Assembly: GCA_949298955.1 (NCBI GenBank)
Contig: CASFYQ010000008.1
Coordinates: 1 to 64,000, forward strand
DNA length: 64,000 nucleotides
From: an uncultured Bacteroidales bacterium
Lineage (GTDB): Bacteria; Bacteroidota; Bacteroidia; Bacteroidales; Barnesiellaceae
Reading direction: 5' to 3'
Position 1 is the first letter of the stretch. Each line of letters starts with the position of its first letter. The notes beneath the pieces were generated by a model. The model was not told the DNA's origin. It saw only the letters and a list, made by a program, of their open reading frames with translations, and made no database searches. This document shows, piece by piece, positions 27,117 to 36,523 of the stretch. The position numbers and the translations under genes were made by a program.

Positions 27117-27802
27117 CGGGCTTGTTCGTTTTTCATAAACAACTCTATATCGGCAAAACTATCGGCCTCGCGGCGCAATCGGTCGAAGGGCCGTTCCCAC
27201 CAACGCGAAGCAAGCAGACAGGCAATCTGCCGGTCGTCAAACCGCTTGCGTATTTCGCGAGCCGGCACGCCGCCCACAATCGTGTAGGGCGGGACATCGC
27301 CCACCACCACGGCTCCCGTGGCAACGACCGCCCCCGTGCCGATGCGTATGCCCGAGAGGAGCGTCACGTTGTTGCCTATCCACACATCGGCTCCTACCTC
27401 GACGGTCACCCCCCGCTCGGGGTCGCAATAGCGGCAATCGTCAAACCGTTTTTCCTGCACAAACGAGAAACCCGGCTGTCCGTGAGGCGAGAAAAAGGCC
27501 GGGTGAGTCGAGACGAAAGTATGGGTGGGGTGCTGCCCGTTGACGATGCGCACATTGCGCCCGATGGAGCAGAAGGGCCCTACCTCGGCATCGGTGAAAT
27601 TGCTGTCGCGGCAGATGTAAGTACCCCGGCCGATATGCGCTCCGGCCAACAGGACGTTGTCTTGTATGGTGTTATAGCCCGCCAGGCGGGTACGGCCGTT
27701 GATATAAGCCTTGTACGACACTCTCGAATGGTGGGCCAGACGGTAGTAGAACTGCATGAAAAACATGACGATGCGACTGGCCAAGCGAGTTAAATCTCTC
27801 AT
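27113..27802 (-). CDS. Hexapeptide-repeat (left-handed beta-helix) acyltransferase
   Basis: This 229-residue protein has hexapeptide repeats from about residue 45 to 175, with [27 protein letters not shown] as the clearest coils. The likely catalytic histidine is in NGQHPTHTF. The layout resembles CatB/VatD-type and sugar O-acetyltransferases. Within a polysaccharide operon it most likely acetylates a sugar unit. Its start overlaps no gene; its stop overlaps the next glycosyltransferase start by four bases. Confidence 0.85.
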   Translation of the reverse strand: MRDLTRLASRIVMFFMQFYYRLAHHSRVSYKAYINGRTRLAGYNTIQDNVLLAGAHIGRGTYICRDSNFTDAEVGPFCSIGRNVRIVNGQHPTHTFVSTHPAFFSPHGQPGFSFVQEKRFDDCRYCDPERGVTVEVGADVWIGNNVTLLSGIRIGTGAVVATGAVVVGDVPPYTIVGGVPAREIRKRFDDRQIACLLASRWWERPFDRLRREADSFADIELFMKNEQAR

Positions 27803-27806
27803 CGTT

Positions 27807-28721
27807 TCATCTCCTCTTTTTGAATAAACGAATCCAAATATTGCCTATGAATACCAGCAACTTGTGCCGGTAGGAATAGTTGTAGCGATAGGTGCGCGAA
27901 TAAACTTTGCGGGCAAGCCGGCACTCTTTTATCGGTGAAATGGGCACCACTTCGATGGGATTGGGGTCGAGGGTCTGGGTGCAGAGCTGCATGGTGTTGC
28001 AGTGCGTCCCACTTCCGTCGAAACCCACGTTGTCGACCAGCGAACGACCGGTACCCAGCATGAGTTTGTCGCGCAGGAAGAGCGAGGCATACCACCGCAC
28101 GAACCACGAGTTGTTGCGGCCTGCTATTTGGTCGCGCAGCATCTGGGTAAAGTGGAAGCCTCCATCGAGGTCGAACTGCCAGCACAGCCCGCGCGACTCG
28201 ATTTCGTGCAACAGTTTGGCCCCGTCGGGTTCGAAATATTGCCAGGCCCGCCGCCAGGTGCCCCACCCCCAGCTGTTGCACCAGCGAATGAGAAAGGTAT
28301 CGGGCAACCGCCCCTTGTGGTCAAGCATGTGGCAAGTCACATGGCACACCTGCTCTTCGTCCTTGTACACCTCGAGAGCATCGTTCATAAAGCGCAGAAA
28401 CCAGGGCGATACCACCAGGTCGTCTTCCAGCACGACGACGCGGTCGTACTGCTCCAGCACGGTCGACACGCCATCGATGACATTGGCGGCCAGCCCCCGG
28501 TTGTCGGGACGCTCCACCACCGTCACCTTGCGGAATCGCCACGGCCGGGCCACCACCCGGCGCACGGCCGCCACCGCCTCCTCGCCGCCCGGTTTGGCCC
28601 CGTCGGCAAAGACATAGAGTTCGCTCTCGGCAGCCAACTCGTTCCGCTCGAGATGTTCCAGACAGATGCGGGTATGCTCGGGACGGTTATAGACAAACAA
28701 AACTATGGGGGCTAATTCCAT
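27807..28721 (-). CDS. Glycosyltransferase (GNT-I/GT2-like)
   Basis: This 304-residue GT-A type enzyme begins [21 protein letters not shown] and has a [10 protein letters not shown] strand. [16 protein letters not shown] segment follows, and the metal-binding [14 protein letters not shown] at about residues 100-113. The pattern resembles bacterial relatives of GNT-I N-acetylglucosaminyltransferases. It overlaps the upstream GT2 gene by ten bases and the acyltransferase follows after four. Sugar specificity is not readable. Confidence 0.82.
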   Translation of the reverse strand: MELAPIVLFVYNRPEHTRICLEHLERNELAAESELYVFADGAKPGGEEAVAAVRRVVARPWRFRKVTVVERPDNRGLAANVIDGVSTVLEQYDRVVVLEDDLVVSPWFLRFMNDALEVYKDEEQVCHVTCHMLDHKGRLPDTFLIRWCNSWGWGTWRRAWQYFEPDGAKLLHEIESRGLCWQFDLDGGFHFTQMLRDQIAGRNNSWFVRWYASLFLRDKLMLGTGRSLVDNVGFDGSGTHCNTMQLCTQTLDPNPIEVVPISPIKECRLARKVYSRTYRYNYSYRHKLLVFIGNIWIRLFKKRR

Positions 28722-29662
28722 ATCGGTTTTATTTTAGAGTAAACTGATTCCAAAAAGACAGGGAGCCCCCGTTTACAGCCGTTTCGCAAGGTTGCAATAT
28801 AACAATATCGGGACAACAGCCGACCGCTTGCCGCTGCATAAAAGCGGGCTTCGCCCCAACGGCCCCGCAGCCATGCCTGCAAAGCCGGTTTCCACGGAGC
28901 CAGAATGCCTCCCCACAGCCGCCCGAAAAGCGAGCTGTTTACATCGGCAATCACGGTAAGATAATAGATGCGGTCGAGTTTCATCTGCATGTCACGAGGA
29001 GTGGGACGGTCTTGCCGGTCGTGGCAGCCCGTCGTTTGCGGAGCATACCCCACCCGATAACCATAGAACCGAACCCGATGAATGTAGTCGACATCTTCGC
29101 CGTAATGAAAAAACAACGGCGAGAAGCCGCCGACCCGCCGCAACACCGTCACGGGGATAAACCAAAAGGCAGCATTGACAAACGGCACCTCGACGAGAGG
29201 CGATTTTTTCGATGAAACGGGCAATTTCCCTCCGATATATCGGGCAAACGAGCTGTCGAGGCACTCACCCGTACCGTTGAGATGAACCGGCGAAATAACC
29301 CCGTAGTCGGGGTACCGACACGACAACTCTACCCAAGTACCTATGGCATCAGGGTCAATCCACGCATCCTGGTTAAGCAAAAACACATAATCGTAGTTCC
29401 CGTCAAGCGCCATCTGCATACCCAGGTTATTGGCTTGCCCGAATCCCAGATTACGCTGGCTTCTCACCAGACGAATCCATCGATATTTCTCGGCAAGAAT
29501 CTCTACCGTGCAATCGGTCGAAGCATTGTCGACAACCACGACATCGGTCGGGTAATGCGACCTTTCAAGGCTACCCAGGCATCGCTCGATCCACGGCTCG
29601 AAATTATACGAAACAATAATCGTGAGAACCCGGGAACGCTTATTTTCAGCCGAAAAGGTCAT
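28712..29662 (-). CDS. Glycosyltransferase family 2 (rhamnosyltransferase-like)
   Basis: This 316-residue enzyme has the GT2 core: LTIIVSYNFEPWIERCL, VVVDNASTDCTVEIL, RNLGFGQANNLGM and the donor-site FLLNQDAWIDPDA. The pattern is that of the rhamnosyltransferase-like subgroup. Its start overlaps the flippase stop by four bases, so it is coupled to it. It is part of a five-gene surface polysaccharide operon. Confidence 0.88.
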   Translation of the reverse strand: MTFSAENKRSRVLTIIVSYNFEPWIERCLGSLERSHYPTDVVVVDNASTDCTVEILAEKYRWIRLVRSQRNLGFGQANNLGMQMALDGNYDYVFLLNQDAWIDPDAIGTWVELSCRYPDYGVISPVHLNGTGECLDSSFARYIGGKLPVSSKKSPLVEVPFVNAAFWFIPVTVLRRVGGFSPLFFHYGEDVDYIHRVRFYGYRVGYAPQTTGCHDRQDRPTPRDMQMKLDRIYYLTVIADVNSSLFGRLWGGILAPWKPALQAWLRGRWGEARFYAAASGRLLSRYCYIATLRNGCKRGLPVFLESVYSKIKPIWN

Positions 29663-31113
29663 GCCTCACCTCCTTTCTGTATGCGGGCTTTCAACATCGC
29701 CATGCCCTCTTGCCACATCTCCAGTTTCAGCACACAGGCCCCACCCAGATAGATGATACCATAGACTACCGGCACGATGCACAGCCGCCACACATCGCCC
29801 GGCAACAACAGGTAGACACCGGCCGAAATACCGGCCGAGACCATCGCCAACACAAGATATGGGAATATATCTTTAATGTACCCGCCATATCCGTAACCGA
29901 TGAAACGACGGGCAAAGAATACGCCCGTGACGAGCGACAGCACCGAATAGGAAACCCACCACACGATAAGGCTCATGATGCCCGACGAGTAGAACAGGGC
30001 GATACCCAGGAACAGATAGGACTTTTTCCCGATTTCGATAAACAGATTGAGCCGCGAATAACCCAAGCTGTTGAACAAGTCGTAAAAAAGAATGATGAAC
30101 GGCGAGCAGATGCCCGACAGGCACAACAGGCGGAAATAGGGCACCGACGGGAGCCACTGCTCTTTGAGCACCAACAGGATAAGCGGATAGGAGACCACAA
30201 TCATCAACAACATGATGGGGAAGATGAAGAACGAGATGGCCCGCACGTTCTTGCGGCAGATGCGGTTGAGCCGCGGCAGGTCGTCCTGCACGGTAGAGAA
30301 AACGGGGAACGCCACCGAGCGGAATATGTTGCTGACAAGAGCCGAGGCAATGTCCTGATATTTGTCGGCCTGGGTATAATAACCGGTTTGGGTCATACCA
30401 TAGAATTTCCCGATGATGAGTGGATAGATTTTGTTAAACACGTTGTTGATAATGCCCGAGACCACCAGATTGGAACTGTACCCGAAGAACTCGCGCAACG
30501 ATGCCATGCGGAACACCCACTGCGGTCTCCAATCGTTAAAAGCCCAGAAAAAGAGGGCTCGCAACACGGCCAGGCCCAGTGTTTGAGTGACCAATGACCA
30601 CACTCCCATGCCGCAGTAGGCCATCACCACGGCCGCCACCGAAGCCAAGCCCAACGCCCACAGATTGACCCGTGCACTCACCGACAGTTTGAAATGCTTG
30701 AACAACAGTGTTTGCTGGATAAGCGACAAGGCGTTCATCGGTATTACCAGGAAAAGCACCCGGCAGATGAGAGTCAGGTCGGGTTCATTAAAAAAGAGAG
30801 CGATACAGGGAGCTACCGCATAGAGCAGCGCATAAAGCACGCAACTGATGACAATGTTGACATAAAACACCGTGCTGTAATCGGCCTGCGTAGCCTCTTT
30901 CTTGCGAATGAGCGCCGAGGAGAAACCGCTGTCGATCAAGATTCCCGAGAGCGCGATAAAGATGGTGAGTACCCCCACCTTCCCGTAGTCAGATGGCGAG
31001 AGTTGTCGCGCCAGGATAATACCGGCCACCAGATAGAACAGTTGCTGCCCCACCTTGTCGGCACTACTCCACACGAGCGCCTTTGTCGTTTTTCTCTTCA
31101 AATCTTCTTCCAT
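29659..31113 (-). CDS. Lipopolysaccharide/capsule flippase (WzxC-like)
   Basis: This 484-residue membrane protein has about 12-14 helices and begins KTTKALVWSSADKVGQQLFY, typical of the WzxC/TuaB branch of polysaccharide flippases. It would move an undecaprenyl-linked oligosaccharide to the periplasmic face. It is the first gene of the five-gene operon. ATG 31113 is chosen over an ORF start at 31230 because the extra residues run through the promoter repeat array just upstream and are not flippase-like. Confidence 0.88.
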   Translation of the reverse strand: MEEDLKRKTTKALVWSSADKVGQQLFYLVAGIILARQLSPSDYGKVGVLTIFIALSGILIDSGFSSALIRKKEATQADYSTVFYVNIVISCVLYALLYAVAPCIALFFNEPDLTLICRVLFLVIPMNALSLIQQTLLFKHFKLSVSARVNLWALGLASVAAVVMAYCGMGVWSLVTQTLGLAVLRALFFWAFNDWRPQWVFRMASLREFFGYSSNLVVSGIINNVFNKIYPLIIGKFYGMTQTGYYTQADKYQDIASALVSNIFRSVAFPVFSTVQDDLPRLNRICRKNVRAISFFIFPIMLLMIVVSYPLILLVLKEQWLPSVPYFRLLCLSGICSPFIILFYDLFNSLGYSRLNLFIEIGKKSYLFLGIALFYSSGIMSLIVWWVSYSVLSLVTGVFFARRFIGYGYGGYIKDIFPYLVLAMVSAGISAGVYLLLPGDVWRLCIVPVVYGIIYLGGACVLKLEMWQEGMAMLKARIQKGGEA

Positions 31114-31139
31114 GCACCCAATGGCAATCGATATAGCCT

Positions 31140-31325
31140 TCTGCCCTACAAAGATAGTGAAAGACGAGGGCAGAAAGCCAAACCTGTTTGGACTTTTTGC
31201 CGAACCGCATCCTATTTTCGCAATATGCAAAGATAGTGAAAGGTGAGTGGAGAGTCAAAAAGAAAACCGGGTTTTCATTTCGATTCTCCCGAACCGCCTC
31301 CTGTTTTCTGTAAAGATAGTGAAAG
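31140..31325 (-). repeat. Three tandem promoter repeats upstream of the polysaccharide operon
   Basis: Three imperfect units of about 80 bases each carry, on the minus strand, TATCTTTG (31149-31156, 31228-31235) or TATCTTTA (31311-31318). Each follows a CTTTCAC segment and, in two units, a TTTG 20-22 bases further upstream. A GGAxGCGGTTCGG block follows each of the two outer boxes. The same unit occurs three times at 40,038-40,213 in the opposite orientation. The array points at the flippase start and is probably a multi-promoter control region. Confidence 0.75.
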
Positions 31326-31355
31326 GAGCGTTTTTACAACTCAAAAGCACACACA

Positions 31356-31363
31356 TACTTTTG
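31356..31363 (+). promoter_or_regulatory. -7 element for porP-gldKLMN
   Basis: TACTTTTG lies 119 bases before the porP start, preceded at about 20 bases by a TTTTT tract. This would drive the T9SS operon. Confidence 0.45.
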
Positions 31364-31481
31364 CTTTTTGTAATTTCGCCCCCGAAATCGCACGGATAAA
31401 ACAATTTTAAAGGCTGTTTTCAGTTATTATAAATGTCCGGGGCATCGGTATGATTTCCCGAAAATACCTGAAAAAGAGAAT

Positions 31482-32429
31482 ATGAAGATTGCCAGAATCG
31501 TTGTCGTTGTCTTGTGCTGTCTGGTCTTTGCTCCTGCAAAGGCTCAAATCGACACGCAGTTCAGCCAATACTGGGCACTCCCCGGCTATTACAATCCGGC
31601 CGCTGCCGGCAGCAGCGACAAGCTGAATATTCTCACCTCGACCCGACAGCAGTGGATAGGCATGCCGGGCGCGCCTCAAACCTATTTCGTCACCGGCGAC
31701 ATGCCCTTCAAATTTCTGAAACAGAACCACGGCGTAGGCCTGGTGGTTACCTCCGAGACCGAAGGTCTCTATTCACACCTGATTTTGGGAGCACAATATG
31801 CTTTCAAATTGAAACTGTGGACGGGAGTCCTCAGCCTGGGTATCCAGCTGGGCATGCTCGACGAGCGATTCGACGGAACCCAGGTGAGCATACCCACGAG
31901 CGACTACCACCAGGCCACCGACGACGGTATCCCCACGAGCGAATTGCAGGGCATGACCTTCGACATGTCATTCGGCGTATGGTATACCCACCCCTGGTTT
32001 TATGCCGGGTTGTCGGTCTCGCACCTCAACGAGCCCAGCCTCACTTTCGAGGACAAATACGAAACCTATATCGGCCGATCCTATTATTTTATCGCCGGGA
32101 GCAATATTCCCATTAAAAACACGTTATATGAATTGCAGCCCTCCATGATGGTGAAAAGCAACCTCAACATAACACAATACGAGTTGTCGTGCCGACTGAA
32201 GTACAACAAATTGTTTTGGGGTGGCCTTTCCTACCGCTGGAAAGATGCCTGCATATTCATGATAGGCGCCGAGTATAAAAATTTCATCGCGGGATATGCC
32301 TACGACTACCCGGTATCGGCTATTGTCAAGGCCAGCAGCGGGAGCCACGAGGTCTTTCTCGGGTATCGTTTGAAACTCGACCTGTCGGATAAAAACAAGA
32401 ACAAACATAAAAGCATACGCATAATGTAG
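31482..32429 (+). CDS. PorP/SprF-family T9SS outer membrane protein
   Basis: This 315-residue protein has a signal peptide (about 21 residues, ending AKA) and the PorP/SprF family start: DTQFSQYWALPGYYNPAAAG. The rest looks like amphipathic beta strands of an outer membrane barrel. Family members work with the T9SS, and in gliding bacteria with SprB export. It stands directly in front of gldK with three bases between, so the five genes form one operon. Confidence 0.9.
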   Translation: MKIARIVVVVLCCLVFAPAKAQIDTQFSQYWALPGYYNPAAAGSSDKLNILTSTRQQWIGMPGAPQTYFVTGDMPFKFLKQNHGVGLVVTSETEGLYSHLILGAQYAFKLKLWTGVLSLGIQLGMLDERFDGTQVSIPTSDYHQATDDGIPTSELQGMTFDMSFGVWYTHPWFYAGLSVSHLNEPSLTFEDKYETYIGRSYYFIAGSNIPIKNTLYELQPSMMVKSNLNITQYELSCRLKYNKLFWGGLSYRWKDACIFMIGAEYKNFIAGYAYDYPVSAIVKASSGSHEVFLGYRLKLDLSDKNKNKHKSIRIM

Positions 32430-32432
32430 CCT

Positions 32433-33848
32433 ATGAAAAAGATAATCGTGTATATCACACTCGCCATTCTCTTTGCTTCGTGCTCCCCCTCGTCGCGCCA
32501 TAGCGGCGAAGTGACCGGTGTAGGCGGCACGGCATGGAGCGAGCCTACCCCCTATGGCATGGTGCTCGTTTCCCACGGTTCATACAAGATGGGGCCCGTC
32601 GAGAAAGACACGGTTTGGGGTACACGCCAGGAGGCTCGCCCGATTTCAATCGACGCCTTTTGGATGGACGAGACCGAAATCACCAACTCGAAATACAAAC
32701 AGTTTGTGTTTTGGGTGCGCGACTCCATCATTCGCGAACGCCTGGCCGACCCTGCCTATGGCGGAAACGAGGTCTTCAAAATCGAAGAAGACCGCGAAGG
32801 GAATCCCATCAAGCCCCGCCTCAACTGGGACAAAGCCATTCCTTGGCGCAACCCCACCGAAGATGAGGCCCGCGCCATCGAAAGCGTCTATCGCATCAAC
32901 CCCATCACCGGGCAAAAACAGCTCGATGCCTCGCAAATGAACTATCGATATGAGATATTCGACTACACCGAGGCTTCGAAGCGGAAAAACCGCCTCGACC
33001 CGGCATTGCGCGACCTCAACACCGACCATACGCCCAACTACGACGAGGTAGTGATGATTTCGAAAGACACCGCCTATATCGACGACGAAGGCCGCATCAT
33101 ACGCGAGACCATCACCCGTCCGCTGGGCAGCGAGTTCGATTTCCTCAACACCTACATCATCAATATCTACCCCGATACCACCGTGTGGGTCAACGACTTT
33201 GAAAACGCCTACAACGAGCCTTACGTGCGGCTCTATTTCTCACATGCCGGCTACAACGACTATCCCGTCGTGGGGGTGTCGTGGGAACAGGCCAACGCTT
33301 TCTGTGCCTGGCGAACCGCCCTGCTCAAAGGGTCGCTCGGCCGAAACGCCATAGTGATAGAACCCTACCGCCTCCCCACCGAGGCCGAGTGGGAGTATGC
33401 CGCTCGCGCCGGCAAGGACGAGAACAAATATCCTTGGACCGGCAACCTGCCGATGGCCGAAAAGGGGTGCTTCTATGCCAATTTCAAACCCGGTGACGGC
33501 AACTACGTGAAAGACGGGAACCTCATCACCTCGCCCGTAGGCACCTACTCGCCCAACGAGTTCGGGCTATACGACATGGCCGGCAACGTGTCGGAGTGGA
33601 CCTCGACCGCCTACACCGAAGCGCTCTCGCAAAACACCAGCGACCTCAACCCCGAGTATAAATACAATGCAGCCAAGGAAGACCCCTATCGCATGAAACG
33701 CAAGGTTGTGAGAGGCGGTTCGTGGAAAGATGTCTCGAACTTTATCCGTTCCGACATTCGCATGTGGGAATACCAAAACGAACACCGTTCCTACATCGGA
33801 TTCCGTTGCGTGCGCTCCCAAATCGGATTCGCCAAAGCCCGCAAATAG
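32433..33848 (+). CDS. gldK: T9SS lipoprotein GldK/PorK
   Basis: This 471-residue lipoprotein (lipobox LFASC, Cys17) has a formylglycine-generating-enzyme-like (FGE-sulfatase) fold. Visible motifs are YKMGPVEKDT early, DAFWMDETEITNSKYKQFV, YPVVGVSWEQANAFCAWR, LPTEAEWEYAARAG and VRGGSWKD...FRCVRS. In the T9SS it forms the periplasmic ring with GldN/PorN beneath the outer membrane. The position before gldL and gldM supports this over an ordinary sulfatase-modifying factor. Confidence 0.95.
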   Translation: MKKIIVYITLAILFASCSPSSRHSGEVTGVGGTAWSEPTPYGMVLVSHGSYKMGPVEKDTVWGTRQEARPISIDAFWMDETEITNSKYKQFVFWVRDSIIRERLADPAYGGNEVFKIEEDREGNPIKPRLNWDKAIPWRNPTEDEARAIESVYRINPITGQKQLDASQMNYRYEIFDYTEASKRKNRLDPALRDLNTDHTPNYDEVVMISKDTAYIDDEGRIIRETITRPLGSEFDFLNTYIINIYPDTTVWVNDFENAYNEPYVRLYFSHAGYNDYPVVGVSWEQANAFCAWRTALLKGSLGRNAIVIEPYRLPTEAEWEYAARAGKDENKYPWTGNLPMAEKGCFYANFKPGDGNYVKDGNLITSPVGTYSPNEFGLYDMAGNVSEWTSTAYTEALSQNTSDLNPEYKYNAAKEDPYRMKRKVVRGGSWKDVSNFIRSDIRMWEYQNEHRSYIGFRCVRSQIGFAKARK

Positions 33849-33890
33849 CACAACAATATCGCCCTATATAAAACCAATTTGTCAAGGATT

Positions 33891-34916
33891 ATGGGAAAAT
33901 ACAAAAGATATAAAAACCGCATTGAAAAGTTCCTGTCGAGCGACAAGGGACAACGCTTTTTCAATTTTGCATACAGTATAGGAGCCGCCGTCGTGATTTG
34001 GGGCGCCCTGTTCAAGATTCTGCACCTCCCCGGCGGCAGCCTGCTGCTGTCGATTGGTATGGGCACCGAGGTGCTCATGTTTATCCTCTCGGCTTTCGAT
34101 ACCCCGCCCAAGACCTACCATTGGGAAGAGGTGTTCCCCGTGCTGAATAGCAAAGACCCCGAAGACCGGCCCGATTTCTCGGGCGGCAAAGGCACCGTCA
34201 TCATAGGCGGTAGCGGAAAAGGCGGAAACAGCGGAGGAAACGGTGGCTATGCAGGCAACAACGGTGGAGGCAACTACCCCGATGTATCGGCAACCGATGC
34301 CCGTAGAGCCGTAGGTATCCCCGAAGGACTCAACCTGAGCGACGCCGATACCCAGAGCCTCACCGAGAGCATACAAAAGATGTCGGCCGCAGCCGACCAG
34401 CTCTCGCGCATGGCCGAGCTAACCGACGCTACCCAACAATACCTCACCCAGCTATCGGGCATCGCCGAGCAGATGGATCGCTTGCGCCAAACGACCGAAA
34501 GCCTCACCAACGTATCGAACACCCTGTTGCAGTCCTACCGCAACATCACCGAGAACTCCGAAGGCATCTCGGACACCTCGCAAGGCTATGTCACCGGCAT
34601 GGAAACGCTCAATCGCAACATCAACGGATTGAACACCATCTACGAAATCCAGTTGAAGAGCATCAGTTCGCAAATCGACAACATCGACCGCGTGAACACC
34701 GGCCTGCGCAACATACGCGACATGTACGAACGCTCGGCATCGGACAGTAACCGCTACTGCCAGGAAGCCGAAAAGATGACACAATACATACAACAGCTCA
34801 ACTCGGTCTACGAAAAGATGATTACCGCCATGACCATCAACATGTATCGGCCCATGGGCGGCGCACCTGCTCCCGACCTGACCGAGAAACCGAAAGACGA
34901 CACCGAACAAAAGTAA
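33891..34916 (+). CDS. gldL: T9SS inner membrane motor protein GldL/PorL
   Basis: This 341-residue protein starts GKYKRYKNRIEKFL and has two membrane helices at about residues 27-45 and 53-73. The second helix carries the conserved glutamate in GMGTEVLMF that is part of the proton-driven motor. A Gly/Asn-rich stretch (about 100-135) leads to a long coiled-coil cytoplasmic region. With GldM it forms the rotary motor that powers secretion. ATG 33891 matches family starts better than 33879. Confidence 0.94.
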   Translation: MGKYKRYKNRIEKFLSSDKGQRFFNFAYSIGAAVVIWGALFKILHLPGGSLLLSIGMGTEVLMFILSAFDTPPKTYHWEEVFPVLNSKDPEDRPDFSGGKGTVIIGGSGKGGNSGGNGGYAGNNGGGNYPDVSATDARRAVGIPEGLNLSDADTQSLTESIQKMSAAADQLSRMAELTDATQQYLTQLSGIAEQMDRLRQTTESLTNVSNTLLQSYRNITENSEGISDTSQGYVTGMETLNRNINGLNTIYEIQLKSISSQIDNIDRVNTGLRNIRDMYERSASDSNRYCQEAEKMTQYIQQLNSVYEKMITAMTINMYRPMGGAPAPDLTEKPKDDTEQK

Positions 34917-34920
34917 CGAC

Positions 34921-36492
34921 ATGGCATCGAACAACAACAGACTTTCACCCCGGCAGAAGATGATAAACCTCATGTATATCGTCCTCACTGCCATGCTGGC
35001 CCTCAACGTGTCGTCCGATGTGCTCAACGGATTCAAGCAAGTTGAAGACGGATTGGAAAGATCTACCTCGAATGCTTCGCTCCAAAACGACGCCCTCTAC
35101 CAAAAACTGGCCGCATTCAACAGCCAGAACCCCGAGAAAGGCGGCCAGTGGTACAAGAAATCGCTGGACGTGCGGCGTCAAACCTCGGCACTCTACAACT
35201 ACATCGACTCGCTCAAAACCGTAATCGTCAAGAAAGCCGATGGCAAGGACGGCGACGTGAACAACATCTTGCGGCAGGACGACCTCGAAGCCGCCTCATA
35301 CATCATGCTCTCGCCGGCCCAACGCCAAGGAGAGAAACTGCGAAAAATGATTGACGACTACCGTTCGCTCATCAGCGGCTTTATGACCGACTCGGTGAAA
35401 CGGGCCACCATCGAGAACTACCTCTCGACCTCGATACACTCGGGCAGCACCCGGGTACAGGCTCCATCGATGTGGGAGACCACTCTCTTTGAGAACATGC
35501 CCGTCATCGCAGCCGTAACCATTCTCACCAAGATACAAAGCGATGTGCGCTATGCCGAAAGCGAAGCCCTGCACACCCTCATCAACAACATCGACGAGGG
35601 CGACGTGCGTGTGAACCAACTCAACGCCTTTGTAATCCCCAACTCCAAAAACATCATGCGGGGCGGCAAATACAGCGCCAACATCGTGCTGGCCGCTATC
35701 GATACGACCCAGCGACCGGCCATATACATCAACGGCAAACGACTGCCCGACGAGAACGGAGGCCTCTACGAAACCTATTGCGGCAGTACCGGTATCTTCG
35801 ATTTCCAAGGATACCTCGAAGTTCCCCGGGGCGACGGCTCGATGACCCGTCACGAGTTCTCATCGTCCTATACCGTAGTAGAGCCCAGCGCCACCATCTC
35901 GGCCACGCTCATGAATGTGCTCTATGCCGGTATCGGCAACCCCATCAGCATCTCGGTACCCGGCATCCCCAACCACTCCATTCAGGCCTCGATGACCAAC
36001 GGTACCCTCACCCGGCAGGGCGACAGCTGGATTGCCAAACCGGCCAAAGTGGGACAAGATGCCGTCATCACCGTGACCGCTACCATGGACGGTCGTTCGC
36101 AAACGGTGGCCAACACCCAGTTCCGTGTGCGCCAGCTGCCCGACCCCATGCCCTATATCGCCTACAAGGACGACAAGGGTTATGAACAGAAATACAAGGG
36201 CGGGAAACCTTTCCCCAAAACCCGGCTGCTCGCCGCTCCCGGCATCCAGGCCGCTATCGACGACGACCTGCTGAACGTGTCGTATCGGGTGCTGCAATTC
36301 GAGACCGTCTTCTTCGACTCCATGGGGAATGCAATCCCCGAGGTTTCCGACGGGGCCAATTTCTCCCAGCGCCAGAAAGACTCTTTCCGACGACTGTCGC
36401 GAGGCAAACGCTTCTACATCTCGAGAGTACGGGCCGTGGGTCCCGACGGGATAGAACGCGACCTCTCGCCTATCGAAGTAATTGTAAACTAA
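34921..36492 (+). CDS. gldM: T9SS motor protein GldM/PorM
   Basis: This 523-residue protein has one N-terminal membrane helix (LMYIVLTAMLALNVSSDVLNGF, about residues 17-38) in the typical SPRQKMINLMY context. A large periplasmic part of helical and stacked beta domains follows. It spans the periplasm from the GldL motor to the GldK/GldN ring. The gene starts four bases after gldL. Confidence 0.95.
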   Translation: MASNNNRLSPRQKMINLMYIVLTAMLALNVSSDVLNGFKQVEDGLERSTSNASLQNDALYQKLAAFNSQNPEKGGQWYKKSLDVRRQTSALYNYIDSLKTVIVKKADGKDGDVNNILRQDDLEAASYIMLSPAQRQGEKLRKMIDDYRSLISGFMTDSVKRATIENYLSTSIHSGSTRVQAPSMWETTLFENMPVIAAVTILTKIQSDVRYAESEALHTLINNIDEGDVRVNQLNAFVIPNSKNIMRGGKYSANIVLAAIDTTQRPAIYINGKRLPDENGGLYETYCGSTGIFDFQGYLEVPRGDGSMTRHEFSSSYTVVEPSATISATLMNVLYAGIGNPISISVPGIPNHSIQASMTNGTLTRQGDSWIAKPAKVGQDAVITVTATMDGRSQTVANTQFRVRQLPDPMPYIAYKDDKGYEQKYKGGKPFPKTRLLAAPGIQAAIDDDLLNVSYRVLQFETVFFDSMGNAIPEVSDGANFSQRQKDSFRRLSRGKRFYISRVRAVGPDGIERDLSPIEVIVN

Positions 36493-36523
36493 GGCTAATC
36501 ACATGACATACAATTCGGTAAAT

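Noticed and set aside
31140..31325. Promoter repeats considered as IS or MITE termini
   Set aside because: The units are direct tandem repeats with no terminal inverted repeats or target duplications. A regulatory repeat explains them better, although mobility is not excluded.
32433..33848. GldK considered as an ordinary sulfatase-modifying (FGE) enzyme
   Set aside because: It is a lipoprotein placed immediately before gldL, gldM and gldN, which is the T9SS arrangement, and no sulfatase gene is nearby.
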